NCBI RefSeq assembly: GCF_012516475.1 | Contig: NZ_CP051217.1 | Span: 930,001 to 994,000, forward strand | Reading direction: 5' to 3' | Source: Parasphingorhabdus halotolerans | GTDB lineage: Bacteria; Pseudomonadota; Alphaproteobacteria; Sphingomonadales; Sphingomonadaceae | DNA: 64,000 nt | Shown: one piece after another, positions 17,660-27,799 of the stretch | Numbering within the stretch: the first letter of the stretch is position 1 | How the letters are laid out: each line of letters starts with the position of its first letter | The notes under the pieces: model-generated | Database searches by the model: none | What the model was told of the DNA's origin: nothing | What the model saw: the letters and a program-made list of their open reading frames with translations, nothing else | Translations under genes and position numbers: made by a program

Positions 17660-18283
17660 TTATTGCGGTTTGCGCGTCATTGCTTCCAATGGTGGGCAGC
17701 CTGGCATCGGGTGAAAGATGGTCACACGCTCAAAGCCAAGGCTATTATAAACCCGAGTGTTGGCCGGATTGGAATTCTCGAGATAGGCCATTGTTCCGGT
17801 TTGATCGCAGGCTTGCAAGACTGGTTCGATCAATTGCCGACCAAGGCCGCGCCCTCTGGCTTCTCCCACCACTCCAACCGTAAACAGATAGGCATGAGGT
17901 TCTTTGGGATGATGTGCCTCCATCGCCTCGGTCGTCGCTTTACCGCGTTTCAGCGCTGCGAGGCCGCCTCTGGAAAAGATGCTCCAGTAAAATTCCAGTG
18001 TGGCCAGCAGGGAAAGGTCAGCCTTGTCACCCGGCATGGTCCACATAGTTGCTGCGCAAGCCTGCCCGTTTTCTTCCCAAATCTGGCAAAAGCCATTTGG
18101 CGCGTAGATATGCTTAGCCATCAATGTGAAAACTTGCTGCATCGCGTCGAAATCATGAAAGAACCAGTTATTGAACGGATCATGACGGAAAGCATCAGCA
18201 GTAATTTCGCCAAGCTGTTCCACACTTTCACTACCAACCGTCCGAACGGTATCCATCAGCGCAACATCGGAGCCGGTCAGCAT
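17660..18283 (-). CDS. GNAT-family N-acetyltransferase
   Basis: About 207 aa. The C-terminal half has the acetyl-CoA fold: YLFTVGVVGEARGRGLGRQL (motif A, RGRGLG) and a closing strand segment AYLENSNPANTRVYNSLGFE, typical of acetyltransferases that act on small metabolites. I set the start at ATG 18283 (MLTGSDVALMDTV), 11 bases after the mrcA stop; longer in-frame starts would overlap mrcA by up to 120 bases. It lies between mrcA and lepA and is likely cotranscribed. Substrate unknown. Confidence 0.8.
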   Translation of the reverse strand: MLTGSDVALMDTVRTVGSESVEQLGEITADAFRHDPFNNWFFHDFDAMQQVFTLMAKHIYAPNGFCQIWEENGQACAATMWTMPGDKADLSLLATLEFYWSIFSRGGLAALKRGKATTEAMEAHHPKEPHAYLFTVGVVGEARGRGLGRQLIEPVLQACDQTGTMAYLENSNPANTRVYNSLGFERVTIFHPMPGCPPLEAMTRKPQ

Positions 18284-18293
18284 TTCCGAAGCA

Positions 18294-20849
18294 CTAATAG
18301 ATTCCGCCTTCTTCCTGAAGGAATTCATTGTCATTGCGTGCAGGCCCATTGTTGCCGCCATCTTGCAAACCGCCACTGTTCGATGATCTAGACCTCGCTG
18401 CGGCTCTCTGGGCAATCAACTGCGCTTTCTTGGCTTCCAACCTGGCTAGCAATTCATCCTTGCGGATCGAGCGCTTTGGTTCGGTTTCGGGTTTGAACAC
18501 ATCCCAAATAACTGCCGATTTGGGATCATCTGAGGGCCATCCGCCAAATATACGTTTGCCAGATTTTCGATCAACCCGCACCATCCGAATACCTTTGGGC
18601 GCTACAAATGGAGTCTTTGGCATGCCGGTCATCGCCGATTCAGCAAATTGCTTGAATATCGGGGCAGCCATGGTGCCGCCTTGAGCATAGCCTCCCAAAT
18701 TACCTGGTTGGTCGAATCCCATATAGACGCCAGCGACCATGTCAGGCGAACCGCCAACAAACCAGACATTGGTCGGGCCGCTGGTTGTCCCGGTTTTGCC
18801 AAATAGAGGGCGATCAAGGCTCTTCAAATTTTGCGCTGTACCGCGCGTGATCACACCTTCCAATATGTTGACCATTTGATAAGCGGTCATCGGGTCCATC
18901 AATTGTTTTCCGGCTGGCCTTGGCCTTGGCATCGGCTGACCATCCCACTCTGCCATATTGCAATTATCACAATTGCGCTTGTCGGCGCGGAAAATCACTT
19001 TGCCTTTGCGGTCCTGTACATAGTCGATAACAGTGGGTTTCAATTCCCGCCCGTGGTTAACCAGCATGGAATAGGCGTTCGTCAGCTTGGCAACAGTCGT
19101 GTCACCCGCACCTAGCGCGAAGGCGAGATAGGGCTTATAGTCGCCGATCCCCATGGTCTTTATCGTCTTGACGACGTTATCCATGCCAGCATCATTGGCG
19201 GCACGCACCGTCATCAGGTTGCGCGACTGCTCTACGCCCCAGCGCAGGGTCTGCGGCCCTGCCCCGCCTGCGCCGCCAAAATTCTGGAAACATTTCCGGC
19301 CCAAAGACGCTGATTGATAAACGCAAAAGGGGCTATCCACAATGATCGTCGCCGGCGTCATGCCCTGATCCAGAGCTGTCGCATAAACAAAGGGCTTGAT
19401 CGTTGAACCGGGCTGGCGCTCGGCCTGCGTTGCCCTATTAAACGGACTCATCCGATCATCAAAACCGCCCTGCATCGCCCAGATACGGCCATTGCGTGGA
19501 TTCTGGACAACCATGCCACCCGAAATTTTCGGAACATTTTGCAGTCGGTAATTGTCTCCACCAGCCGGGCTGACCGCAATGATATCGCCAGCCGCCAGTT
19601 TGGCAGGAACACCACCGATACGGCCCGTAGTACCGTCCGAAAATCCGATTTCAGCGCCATTCCCCGTTCGACGTATCGCCACCGCAATGCGCCAATCGGA
19701 ATAATCTGTACCGATAAATGTGGATGCCAGTTTCTGTGCCCATTGATCGTCAATATCGATCTTGTTGATCGGGCCGCTCCAGCCTTTGCCTTGACTATAC
19801 CGCAGCAGACCGGATCTAAGCGCATTTTTTGTGAGCTCTTGCAACTCAGGGTTGAGTGACGTCCGCACCCAAAGCCCGCCGGAATATACACTATATGGTC
19901 CCGCTTTTTCATTTTCGCCAAAACGTTCGATAAGTTCGCGGCGCACTTCTTCAATAAAATATCCACCGACACGCTCAAACTGAGGGCCGGATCGACTGAT
20001 CGCTCCTAAAGGCTGTGCAATCGCGGTTTGATATTGGCTGTCGGTTATCCAGCCATTTTTGTTCATTTCTTTGAGCGCCCAGTCTCGCCGATTTACCGCA
20101 CGCTGCTCATGAACCTCCGGCCGGTAGTTGGATGGCCCTTTCGGCAAAATCGCCAAATAGGCCATTTCGTGGAGGGCTAACGCGTCGACGTCCTTGCCAA
20201 AATAGGCCTGCGCTGCAGCCTGGACACCATAGGCGTTCCTGCCCAGAAAAATCTGGTTGAGATACAGCTCCAGAATTTCTTCTTTGGTGAGCACTTCTTC
20301 AATTCGATAAGCCAGCAAAGCTTCACGAACTTTGCGGCGGTAGGACACTTCATTGGTAAGCAACAGGTTTTTTGCCACCTGCTGCGTGATTGTGGAAGCA
20401 CCGACAGGCCTGCCACTGTTGGAAATATTGGTTACTATCGCTGTCGCGATGCCCGGATAGTCCAGGCCACCATGTTCAAAGAATGTACGGTCTTCGGCGG
20501 CCAGATAAGCGCGAATTAACAGCGCGGGATATTCAGAATATTCCAGCTGCACACGCCGTTCACGCGCATAGCTATGGACCGGCTCGCCATCATAAGCCCG
20601 CACCATCGTAGGAAGCGGCGGCTCATATTTCTGTAGACTTTTGGCATCCGGAAGGTCCCGGGCAAATATTGCCCAAATCAATAACCATGCGAGAAGGCAC
20701 AAACCGATAAAAGCCAAGAACAGCCGAAACCATTTTTTTTGCCAAAGCCGTTCCAGCCGCTCAATAAAGCCGCCGGTATTGCGCTCCAGCTTATAGGCTA
20801 AACTCTCGCCAGACGATTCTGGTGCACTGCTTGTAGTATCATCACTCAT
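18294..20849 (-). CDS. mrcA: Penicillin-binding protein 1A (class A transglycosylase/transpeptidase)
   Basis: 851 aa. Cytoplasmic tail, one membrane anchor (FRLFLAFIGLCLLAWLLIWA, about 40-62), then the GT51 glycosyltransferase domain with EDRTFFEHGGLD near 120 and GASTITQQVAKNL. The transpeptidase domain has STIK near 482 (active-site Ser), SRN near 542 and KTGT near 685, the three expected motifs. It polymerises and crosslinks peptidoglycan in the periplasm. The C-terminal tail is Arg/Lys/Asn-rich. I prefer the start at 20849 (MSDDTTSS) over one four codons upstream. It follows the amidase gene, so both genes act in cell-wall growth. Confidence 0.96.
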   Translation of the reverse strand: MSDDTTSSAPESSGESLAYKLERNTGGFIERLERLWQKKWFRLFLAFIGLCLLAWLLIWAIFARDLPDAKSLQKYEPPLPTMVRAYDGEPVHSYARERRVQLEYSEYPALLIRAYLAAEDRTFFEHGGLDYPGIATAIVTNISNSGRPVGASTITQQVAKNLLLTNEVSYRRKVREALLAYRIEEVLTKEEILELYLNQIFLGRNAYGVQAAAQAYFGKDVDALALHEMAYLAILPKGPSNYRPEVHEQRAVNRRDWALKEMNKNGWITDSQYQTAIAQPLGAISRSGPQFERVGGYFIEEVRRELIERFGENEKAGPYSVYSGGLWVRTSLNPELQELTKNALRSGLLRYSQGKGWSGPINKIDIDDQWAQKLASTFIGTDYSDWRIAVAIRRTGNGAEIGFSDGTTGRIGGVPAKLAAGDIIAVSPAGGDNYRLQNVPKISGGMVVQNPRNGRIWAMQGGFDDRMSPFNRATQAERQPGSTIKPFVYATALDQGMTPATIIVDSPFCVYQSASLGRKCFQNFGGAGGAGPQTLRWGVEQSRNLMTVRAANDAGMDNVVKTIKTMGIGDYKPYLAFALGAGDTTVAKLTNAYSMLVNHGRELKPTVIDYVQDRKGKVIFRADKRNCDNCNMAEWDGQPMPRPRPAGKQLMDPMTAYQMVNILEGVITRGTAQNLKSLDRPLFGKTGTTSGPTNVWFVGGSPDMVAGVYMGFDQPGNLGGYAQGGTMAAPIFKQFAESAMTGMPKTPFVAPKGIRMVRVDRKSGKRIFGGWPSDDPKSAVIWDVFKPETEPKRSIRKDELLARLEAKKAQLIAQRAAARSRSSNSGGLQDGGNNGPARNDNEFLQEEGGIY

Positions 20850-20956
20850 ATACTGCCTCATTTAGCAGCATCAGGGGCATTTTCCAGCGAATATCGACGA
20901 AATATTTTTCCGGTCCAGCTTGGGACAAAAAGATACTGTTGTTTACTCGTCAGCGC

Positions 20957-22207
20957 TCAGCGTTGTGCAAGTTTTCTGGCGAAATGCGTTTCAATGGCGT
21001 TCGCCACACCGTTGGCGACTTTTGCTTGTCCGGCGCGCGACCCGAGAAAATCGACGTCATTCTTGTTGGTTAGATAACCGGTCTCAAACAAAACCGACGG
21101 CGTGTCTGGAGCTTTCAGAACAACGAATGATGCAAATCGATGCGGATTGCTGCGGAATGTCATTGCCCGGCTGCCCTCGCGGTGCAATATTTTTGCAAAA
21201 TCTGCCGAGACATTCATCGTCTCGCGCTGGGTTAGATCAATGAGAATGGAAGACACCTCGCGTGTGGCACCGCCAAGATTGACACCATTGATGATATTTG
21301 CCTTATTTTCGCGCGCGGCCAATTTGGAAGCTTCACGATCCGATGCCACTTCGGACAGGGTGTACACTGTTGCGCCAGAGGCATCTTCGTTTCCTGCAGC
21401 ATCGGCGTGAATGGAGATAAACAAGTCTGCATCCAGTCTGCGCGCAATTCCATAGCGCTCTTGCAAAACCAGGTATTTGTCAGAATCCCGGGTCAATGCC
21501 ACCCGTACCCGGCCACTGGCAACCAGCCGGTCACGGATGGCGCGCGCAATCGCCAGCGTTACATTTTTTTCACGTTGACTGCCGTGAGGGGAAATGGCTC
21601 CGGGATCGTGCCCACCATGTCCGGCATCGATCACAACAAGCGGACGGCTGCTATCATTTGGGCCATGAATTTTCGGCAGCGCAACCTTGTCTGCCGGTCG
21701 CCCCAAAGGCACTTTAACGCTGTAGGATTTTTTCGGAGGTTCGGCGCGAAAGCTTGCTGGCGGCAAAAAAGATTTGCGTCCATTGCCCATCATATGGTCG
21801 CCGGCTGGCTGCAACCGCAATATCAGGTTTTTGCCGTCAGCGGAAAACGCGCCGCTGGTTACGACGGCCGGGCGATCAAGATCAAATACGATACGCGCGG
21901 TATTTGGGTCATATTGCCCTTGCCGAACGGCTTTGATCATTCCCGATGCGCTTCCGCCACGCCCTGCCTTGCCACCTTGTATATCAATAGCGATCCGATT
22001 TGGCCCCACGAGAGAAAAGGCAGATGCCCCTTCGACCAGATCATCAAATGAAACTGTGATTTGACTATCGCTTGCATCAATTCGGTTGACCGATCCCGCA
22101 TAGGCAGGGTTCGTAACCAACAGGGAATAGGCTAAAATCGTAGTGAGCGGCATAATGCGCTTATGCAATGCGGCGGCCTTGTCGGTCCAGTCAAATTTGG
22201 TTTTCAC
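20957..22207 (-). CDS. amiC: N-acetylmuramoyl-L-alanine amidase (AMIN + Amidase_3)
   Basis: 416 aa with a signal sequence (hydrophobic segment MPLTTILAYSLLVTNPAYA). An AMIN domain (about 40-130) targets septal peptidoglycan. The catalytic Amidase_3 domain starts at VVIDAGHGGHDPGAI (first zinc His) and includes the Glu of REKNVTLAIA, ISIHADAA (second zinc His) and VLFETGYLTNKND (catalytic Glu). It cleaves the amide between muramic acid and the stem peptide during daughter-cell separation. It heads the run amidase - mrcA - acetyltransferase - lepA and is divergent from rne. Confidence 0.95.
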   Translation of the reverse strand: MKTKFDWTDKAAALHKRIMPLTTILAYSLLVTNPAYAGSVNRIDASDSQITVSFDDLVEGASAFSLVGPNRIAIDIQGGKAGRGGSASGMIKAVRQGQYDPNTARIVFDLDRPAVVTSGAFSADGKNLILRLQPAGDHMMGNGRKSFLPPASFRAEPPKKSYSVKVPLGRPADKVALPKIHGPNDSSRPLVVIDAGHGGHDPGAISPHGSQREKNVTLAIARAIRDRLVASGRVRVALTRDSDKYLVLQERYGIARRLDADLFISIHADAAGNEDASGATVYTLSEVASDREASKLAARENKANIINGVNLGGATREVSSILIDLTQRETMNVSADFAKILHREGSRAMTFRSNPHRFASFVVLKAPDTPSVLFETGYLTNKNDVDFLGSRAGQAKVANGVANAIETHFARKLAQR

Positions 22208-22722
22208 TGCGTATCACCCTATTTCACCCGATTAATCTCGGTGAAAAAGGCATTAAGGATGTAATCGTAAGTTGGTGTAAAACGACGAGGTTAACAGCAA
22301 ATTCAGCATGTTTGCTCCGCCATATCTGCGAAACAGAAATCTTGATGATCCGAGAATAGTTTATGTTGCCGTTCACCGATTGCAGTGCTAGCTACACCTG
22401 TCGTCTTGAGAACAGTTCAGTTCAGCGACATTTACAAGCGCCGGAAAGATTCCGGCACGTACCAGGTTGACGCAACATGAGGCATGAAATCTCCGGCTCA
22501 GAAGCTCTTCGCAAAGAAGCTGCTTTCTTGAACGGACAGACTTTGGCTACCGGCCAGAGCCATGCATTTGCTGCAGACACATTTTTTTCAGAAACTATTG
22601 AAACCAACCGGATGACGCCGCCCGCCCCTATTCAAAGGTCCGCGCGCATCAAGACGTCATCCCTTTTATATTACATGGCTCCCCGGGTTTATGCCGGTTT
22701 GGCCATGCCAGGAGTATATTGA
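22208..22722. other. 515-base divergent promoter region and rne leader
   Basis: Lies between the divergent amidase and rne genes. Near the middle is a perfect hairpin GCCGGAA-AGA-TTCCGGC (22440-22456), followed by about 265 bases before the rne start, enough for a structured 5' leader. Autoregulation through the leader is known for E. coli rne; here it is inference. An 81-codon frame ending at 22722 abuts rne but has no family features, so I do not call it. Confidence 0.4.
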
Positions 22723-25398
22723 ATGACAACGCGCATGTTAATCGACGCGCGCCACCAGGAAGAAACCCGGGTGGCGGTCGTAAAAGGGAACAAAATTGAA
22801 GAGTTTGATTTTGAATCTTCCGAGCACAAACAACTAAAAGGCAATATATATCTGGCAAAAGTAACGCGGGTCGAACCCTCGCTGCAAGCTGCCTTTGTCG
22901 ATTATGGGGGAAACCGGCATGGTTTCCTCGCCTTTAGCGAAATCCATCCCGACTATTATCAGATCCCGAAAGAAGATCGTGATCGTCTTCTTGCTGAAGA
23001 AGCCGAGCATGCCGCAGAAGAAGCAGCTTTGCGCGCGCAAGAGGAAGAGGAGGAAGACGCACCGGCCGATATGGTGCGCAGCGAAGCGACCGAAGAGCTT
23101 GACACGGCTCTGGTCGAGGTCGAAAAAGACGAGAGCGTCGACACAATTGATGTGACCGAAGGCGAACTGCCTTCGGAAGATTCCTCTGACGATCCTGATG
23201 ATGATTCCGACGACGATAGCGATGAAGCCGAAGACGACGGTGATACCGCTGAAAGTGAAGGAGGTTCATCTAAAAATAACCGCTCCAAGGGTCGGCGCGG
23301 CGGCAAGGGCAATGGCGGTGGTGGTCGCGGCGGTCGCGGTGGCCGGAATGTTGCCAAGGCTAGCGATCAGGCGCGCCAAAAACGCATGGCGCTGCGCAAG
23401 CGTTACAAGATTCAAGATGTTATCCAGCGCCGGCAAGTTGTTCTGGTGCAGGTGGTTAAAGAAGAGCGTGGCAACAAAGGCGCTGCTCTCACAACCTATC
23501 TGAGCCTCGCCGGTCGTTATTGCGTATTGATGCCAAACACCTCGCATGGCGGTGGCATTAGCCGGAAGATAAACAGCGCCAGTGATCGCAAGCGTCTTAA
23601 ATCAATTATTGCTGATTTGGCATTGCCCAACACAATGGGCTGCATTGTCCGCACGGCCGGATTGTCCCGTACAAAACCTGAAATCAAACGCGATTTTGAC
23701 TATCTGGCACGACTTTGGGACGAAGTACGCGAGAATACCCTCGGTGCCGTTGCTCCCAAATTGATCCACAGCGATAGCGATCTGATAAAACGCGCTATTC
23801 GCGATATTTATAACCGCGATATAGAAGAAGTGCTGGTCGAAGGGCCGGATGGCTATGCTGCAGCCAAAGATTTTATGAAGCTTCTAATGCCCAGTCATAG
23901 TCGGCGGGTAAAAAGCTATTCCGATCCGGTTTCCCTGTTCCAGCGCTATGGTGCAGAAGACCAGCTATCGGCAATGTATTCGCCGGAAGTTCAACTGAAA
24001 TCCGGCGGCTATCTGGTAATAAATCCGACTGAAGCCCTGGTATCGATCGATATTAACTCGGGTCGCTCGACACGCGAACACGGCATCGAGGCGACTGCTG
24101 TCAAAACCAATCTGGAAGCCGCCAATGAAATTGCACGCCAGCTTCGATTGCGCGATATGGCTGGCCTGGTGGTTATCGATTTTATCGACATGGACCGACA
24201 TGGTAATGTTCGCAAAGTAGAGCGGGCAATGCGAGATGCGTTGAAAAATGACCGGGCACGGATACAGGTGGGCCGGATTTCAAGCTTTGGCCTGATGGAA
24301 ATGAGCCGTCAGCGTCTGCGCACCGGCGTTTTGGAAGCTTCGACCAAAGTCTGCCCGCATTGCGAGGGCACTGGTCTGGTTCGTACAGCATCGTCGTCTG
24401 CCTTGTCAGCGCTGCGCCTGATCGAAGAAGAAGCCGCTAAAGGCAAAGCCAGCGAGATAATTCTCACGGCCAGCCAGGAAGCTACGATTTACGTGCTCAA
24501 CAGCAAGCGCCACGAGATTCAGGATATTGAAAAGCGTTACGGCGTAAGCGTTGAAATTGTTCCGGATGGGGAGACAGAAGGCGCGCGGATGGAGGTTAAA
24601 GGTTCCGGTAGTCCGCCGCAGAATGTTCCGAAGTTTGAGCCCATTATCGACGACGATGACGATGATGATTTTGAAAATGATGAAATCGTTGAAGCAGCGG
24701 AGCGGAATGAAGATGATCGCCCCAAAAAACGGCGGCGGCGGCGTGGACGGCGCGGTGGCCGAGGCGCAGATCGGGATGATACCGTCTCTGACACCAGTGA
24801 TTCAGATAATTCTGGACAACATGGTGAAAATCAATCGGCGAGTGAGAATTCCGATGAAAACGCGAAACCCAAGCGTCGTTCACGTGGCGGGCGTAATCGT
24901 AAGCCGAGAGCTGATGCAAATGTAGATACAAATGTTTCGACGGTTGAGGCGGAGTCGGCAGATAGCGCTGCACCAGCTGAGAAACCGAAACGCCAAAGCC
25001 GGTCCCGGAAAAAGGATGTCGAAGTTGCGTCTGATACTCCGGCTAGTGAAGAGGGCGGGAAGGCACAGGTGGAAGAAAAACCAAAACGCCGCCGCGCTCC
25101 TCGCAAGGCAAAAGCGGCTGAGGCAGCACCTGCGGAAACCGGTGACAGGCCGGCGGAAGAAGCGACAGCAAAACCCAAGCGGGCTTCTCGGGCCAAAGCC
25201 AAGAAGGTAGAAGCGTCGGCCGATGAGAGCGCTGGCACCGAAGATCTGGCAGCGAAGGCCAAAACGCCAGCAAAGAGCAGAGCAAAAGCGGCATCAAAAA
25301 CCGCAACAGCAAAAAAAAGCGGCGTGGCTGAGAAAAGTGAACGGGCTCCAACTGATGGCAATCCGCGCCAAGGCTGGTGGCAGCGGACTTTTGGCTAA
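22723..25398 (+). CDS. rne: Ribonuclease E/G family, RNase E
   Basis: 891 aa. Endoribonuclease that starts mRNA decay and processes rRNA and tRNA, normally as the degradosome scaffold. It begins MTTRMLIDARHQEETRVAVV and has an S1 RNA-binding domain (about 36-125 in simpler homologues) split by an acidic, then Gly/Arg-rich, insertion (about 85-220). The catalytic core has the metal-binding Asp in SIDINSGR and VVIDFIDMDR, and the zinc-link CPHCEGTG. The C-terminal 300 residues are low-complexity Arg/Lys/Glu with several RRRR and PKR repeats, the non-catalytic arm. ATG at 22723 follows CAGGAGTA. A terminator follows at 25417. Confidence 0.97.
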   Translation: MTTRMLIDARHQEETRVAVVKGNKIEEFDFESSEHKQLKGNIYLAKVTRVEPSLQAAFVDYGGNRHGFLAFSEIHPDYYQIPKEDRDRLLAEEAEHAAEEAALRAQEEEEEDAPADMVRSEATEELDTALVEVEKDESVDTIDVTEGELPSEDSSDDPDDDSDDDSDEAEDDGDTAESEGGSSKNNRSKGRRGGKGNGGGGRGGRGGRNVAKASDQARQKRMALRKRYKIQDVIQRRQVVLVQVVKEERGNKGAALTTYLSLAGRYCVLMPNTSHGGGISRKINSASDRKRLKSIIADLALPNTMGCIVRTAGLSRTKPEIKRDFDYLARLWDEVRENTLGAVAPKLIHSDSDLIKRAIRDIYNRDIEEVLVEGPDGYAAAKDFMKLLMPSHSRRVKSYSDPVSLFQRYGAEDQLSAMYSPEVQLKSGGYLVINPTEALVSIDINSGRSTREHGIEATAVKTNLEAANEIARQLRLRDMAGLVVIDFIDMDRHGNVRKVERAMRDALKNDRARIQVGRISSFGLMEMSRQRLRTGVLEASTKVCPHCEGTGLVRTASSSALSALRLIEEEAAKGKASEIILTASQEATIYVLNSKRHEIQDIEKRYGVSVEIVPDGETEGARMEVKGSGSPPQNVPKFEPIIDDDDDDDFENDEIVEAAERNEDDRPKKRRRRRGRRGGRGADRDDTVSDTSDSDNSGQHGENQSASENSDENAKPKRRSRGGRNRKPRADANVDTNVSTVEAESADSAAPAEKPKRQSRSRKKDVEVASDTPASEEGGKAQVEEKPKRRRAPRKAKAAEAAPAETGDRPAEEATAKPKRASRAKAKKVEASADESAGTEDLAAKAKTPAKSRAKAASKTATAKKSGVAEKSERAPTDGNPRQGWWQRTFG

Positions 25399-25416
25399 CC
25401 GTCAATGAATGAACAT

Positions 25417-25453
25417 CGGGCCTGTATTATCGTAGAGATAGCAGGCCCGGTTT
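25417..25453 (+). terminator. Terminator after rne
   Basis: CGGGCCTG (25417-25424) pairs with CAGGCCCG (25442-25449), followed by GTTT. The U-tract is short, so termination may be partial. Confidence 0.65.
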
Positions 25454-25510
25454 CATCGCAGGTTCAGGCATTGTCTGGCAGTCGACGGAAATCCCTAGTA
25501 TAGGATTTCC

Positions 25511-26914
25511 ATGACAAGAATGAACGCCTCCAAAGTCTCCCCAAAAGTGAGAACAAAGATGACAGCGCTACTGCGCTTAATCGTGGCATTTTTTACGATA
25601 ACTGCGCTGACAGTTCAACCTGTCGCAGCGCAGTCCATATTGCGGGATGCCGAGACTGAAGCGCTGTTCAAGGACATGGTGGCACCGCTGGTTGCCGTTT
25701 CCGAGCTGGATGCCGAAGACGTTGAAGTCGTGCTGATCGGTGACAATCAGATAAATGCCTTCGTAGCAGGTGGACAAAGAATATATTTCTATTCCGGCAC
25801 CCTTGCTGCTGCGGATAGCGCTAATGAAATTCAGGGCATCATGGCCCACGAACTTGGGCATATTACTGGTGGCCATATTATCCGGTTTGATGAGGGCATA
25901 AAAACCGCAACGGGTATCACCATCCTTAGCTTGATCCTCGGTGCTGCGGCCATTGCCGCTGGAGCTGGCGATGCTGGTGCGGGCATTTTAGCCGCGGGAC
26001 AGCAAGCTGCGACTGGCAAGTTTCTGGCATTTAGCCGCGTGCAGGAGCGCAGCGCTGATTCTGCCGGCGCGCGTTACCTTGCCGCGGCGGGCATTACTGG
26101 CAAGGGGTCCATAAACTTTTTCAAGAAACTGCAAAATTACGAGTTTCGTTTGGGCATCCCGCAAGAAGATAGTTACGGCAGGACCCATCCGTTATCCGGC
26201 GAACGCGTTACCTTGCTGCGCGATGTCTATCAGGCCGATCCAGCATGGGACAAAGCGCCCGATGCCGAAATAGAAGCCCGTTTCCAGCGTGTAAAAGCCA
26301 AGCTTTTGGGATTTACGGGCGAACCGAAGACAACATTGCGTAAATATCCAGAAAGCGACCAAAGTGTGCCCGGTCGTTACGCCCGGGCATATGCTTGGCA
26401 CAAAAGCGCCTATCCGGATCGGGCGCTTTATGAAGTGAACAACCTGCTGAAAGATGCGCCAAATGACCCCTATTTCCTCGAACTACAGGGGCAGATATTG
26501 CTCGAGTCCGGAAAACCAGATGAAGCTTTGGCTTCCTTGCGCAAGGCCGTGCGGCTCACCAACAACCAACCGCTCATCGCAAGCCTTTTTGGCCATGCTT
26601 TGATCGCCACTGAAGACAAAACGCATTTTGAAGAGGCCACGCAAGTTTTGAAATCAGCGGTCGCCAAAGACAACCAGAACCCGTTTGCCTGGTATCAATT
26701 GGGCGTCGTCTATTCCCAGCAAGGTGATACGGCGCGAGCACAGCTTGCCACAGCAGAAAGCTCCTTATTGCAGCGTAACTATGGCAGCGCCATTCGCAGT
26801 TCGCAAATTGCGATGGCCGGTATAGCAGAAAATACACCGGACTGGATCCGAGCGCAGGATATTTCACTCATCGCGAAAAGTGAGTTCGAACGCGACAACA
26901 AACGTCGCCGTTAA
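25511..26914 (+). CDS. M48-family metalloprotease with TPR domain (BepA/YfgC-like)
   Basis: 467 aa. Signal peptide (TALLRLIVAFFTITALTVQPVAAQ). The zinc site is HELGH in IMAHELGHITGGHI near residue 117, with the third ligand Glu in ERSADSAG. A hydrophobic Ala/Gly-rich loop (about 135-165) separates the two. The C-terminal half (about 290-450) holds TPR repeats (EVNNLLKDAPNDPYFLEL, PDEALASLRKAVRLTN). The E. coli homologue BepA degrades stalled LptD/BAM substrates, so an outer-membrane quality-control role is likely. Start ATG 25511 has AGGA upstream; ATG 25559 would also give a good signal peptide. Confidence 0.92.
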   Translation: MTRMNASKVSPKVRTKMTALLRLIVAFFTITALTVQPVAAQSILRDAETEALFKDMVAPLVAVSELDAEDVEVVLIGDNQINAFVAGGQRIYFYSGTLAAADSANEIQGIMAHELGHITGGHIIRFDEGIKTATGITILSLILGAAAIAAGAGDAGAGILAAGQQAATGKFLAFSRVQERSADSAGARYLAAAGITGKGSINFFKKLQNYEFRLGIPQEDSYGRTHPLSGERVTLLRDVYQADPAWDKAPDAEIEARFQRVKAKLLGFTGEPKTTLRKYPESDQSVPGRYARAYAWHKSAYPDRALYEVNNLLKDAPNDPYFLELQGQILLESGKPDEALASLRKAVRLTNNQPLIASLFGHALIATEDKTHFEEATQVLKSAVAKDNQNPFAWYQLGVVYSQQGDTARAQLATAESSLLQRNYGSAIRSSQIAMAGIAENTPDWIRAQDISLIAKSEFERDNKRRR

Positions 26915-27008
26915 ACGCCATGATACCGCCTCAGTAATAATCACAACAATTCTGGACAATGCACCCAAGCTTCGACATTGAGGCCTGAACAAAAACGAAC
27001 GGCAAATC

Positions 27009-27794
27009 GTGGACAAAGATAAAAACGGAAAGTGGATGATTATGGCAGGTGGCGGTTTAGCCGTAGCGGCAGCTCTTGGCGTCTGGTTTTGGCAATCCGG
27101 TAGTCCGTCTGCCACCGCAGAAGCGAGCCAGGCGGCGCTGGCTGCTGGCATTGATGCGAAGGAACAGGCTGCCATTGAAGCGATTGTTCGTGATTATATT
27201 CTCAAAAACCCGGAAATTATTCCCGAAGCGGTGGAAATATTGCAAACTCGCCAAAAAGCCGAAGCAATCAACGAAATCCGGGCAGGCATAGAGGCACCGT
27301 TTAATGGAACTGCTTTTGCGGGGAACCCCAACGGCGATGTGATAGTGGTAGAATATTCCGACTTCGCTTGCCCCTATTGCAAACAGACAACCGCCGATAT
27401 TGACCGGGTTCTCAAGGAGGACAAGAACGTAAAAGTCGTGTTCCGTGAGCTTCCGATTTTGAGCGAAGCGAGCAATGATGCAGCCCTGATGGCTCTAGCG
27501 GCCGCCAAGCAGGGCAAATATTATGCTTTCCACAAAACGATGTTTGCCACTGGGCGCCCTACCCCGTCGACAATAGAAAATGCAGCGCGCGAAGCTGGAC
27601 TGGATTTGGTTGAGGCGCGGCGTTTTACAAAGACGCCCGAAGCGCAAAAGGAAGTCCAGAATAACATCGAAATCGCCCGCAAGCTCCAGTTTACGGGCAC
27701 GCCGGCATGGGTAGTTGGCAATGACAGCCAAGTCGGCGCGGTTGGCTATGATGGATTGAAAGAAATGATCGCGAAGGCGCGTGGATCAAAATAA
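27009..27794 (+). CDS. DsbA-family thiol-disulfide oxidoreductase, membrane-anchored
   Basis: 261 aa, starting at GTG 27009. A membrane segment (WMIMAGGGLAVAAALGVWFW) anchors a periplasmic region. Residues about 55-95 (IEAIVRDYILKNPEIIPEAV) are the short helical extension seen before DsbA-like thioredoxin domains in alphaproteobacteria. The active site is CPYC in YSDFACPYCKQTTADI and the cis-proline loop is FTGTPAWVVG. It is expected to form or isomerise disulfides in exported proteins. It follows the M48 protease with a 94-base gap. Confidence 0.92.
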   Translation: MDKDKNGKWMIMAGGGLAVAAALGVWFWQSGSPSATAEASQAALAAGIDAKEQAAIEAIVRDYILKNPEIIPEAVEILQTRQKAEAINEIRAGIEAPFNGTAFAGNPNGDVIVVEYSDFACPYCKQTTADIDRVLKEDKNVKVVFRELPILSEASNDAALMALAAAKQGKYYAFHKTMFATGRPTPSTIENAAREAGLDLVEARRFTKTPEAQKEVQNNIEIARKLQFTGTPAWVVGNDSQVGAVGYDGLKEMIAKARGSK

Positions 27795-27799
27795 CCGGA

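Noticed and set aside
16883..18391. 502-codon plus-strand frame opposite lepA, acetyltransferase and mrcA
   Set aside because: It covers three well-supported minus-strand genes and has no domain features; a long antisense shadow in biased sequence.
22477..22722. 81-codon frame ending just before rne
   Set aside because: No family features; it lies in the rne leader.
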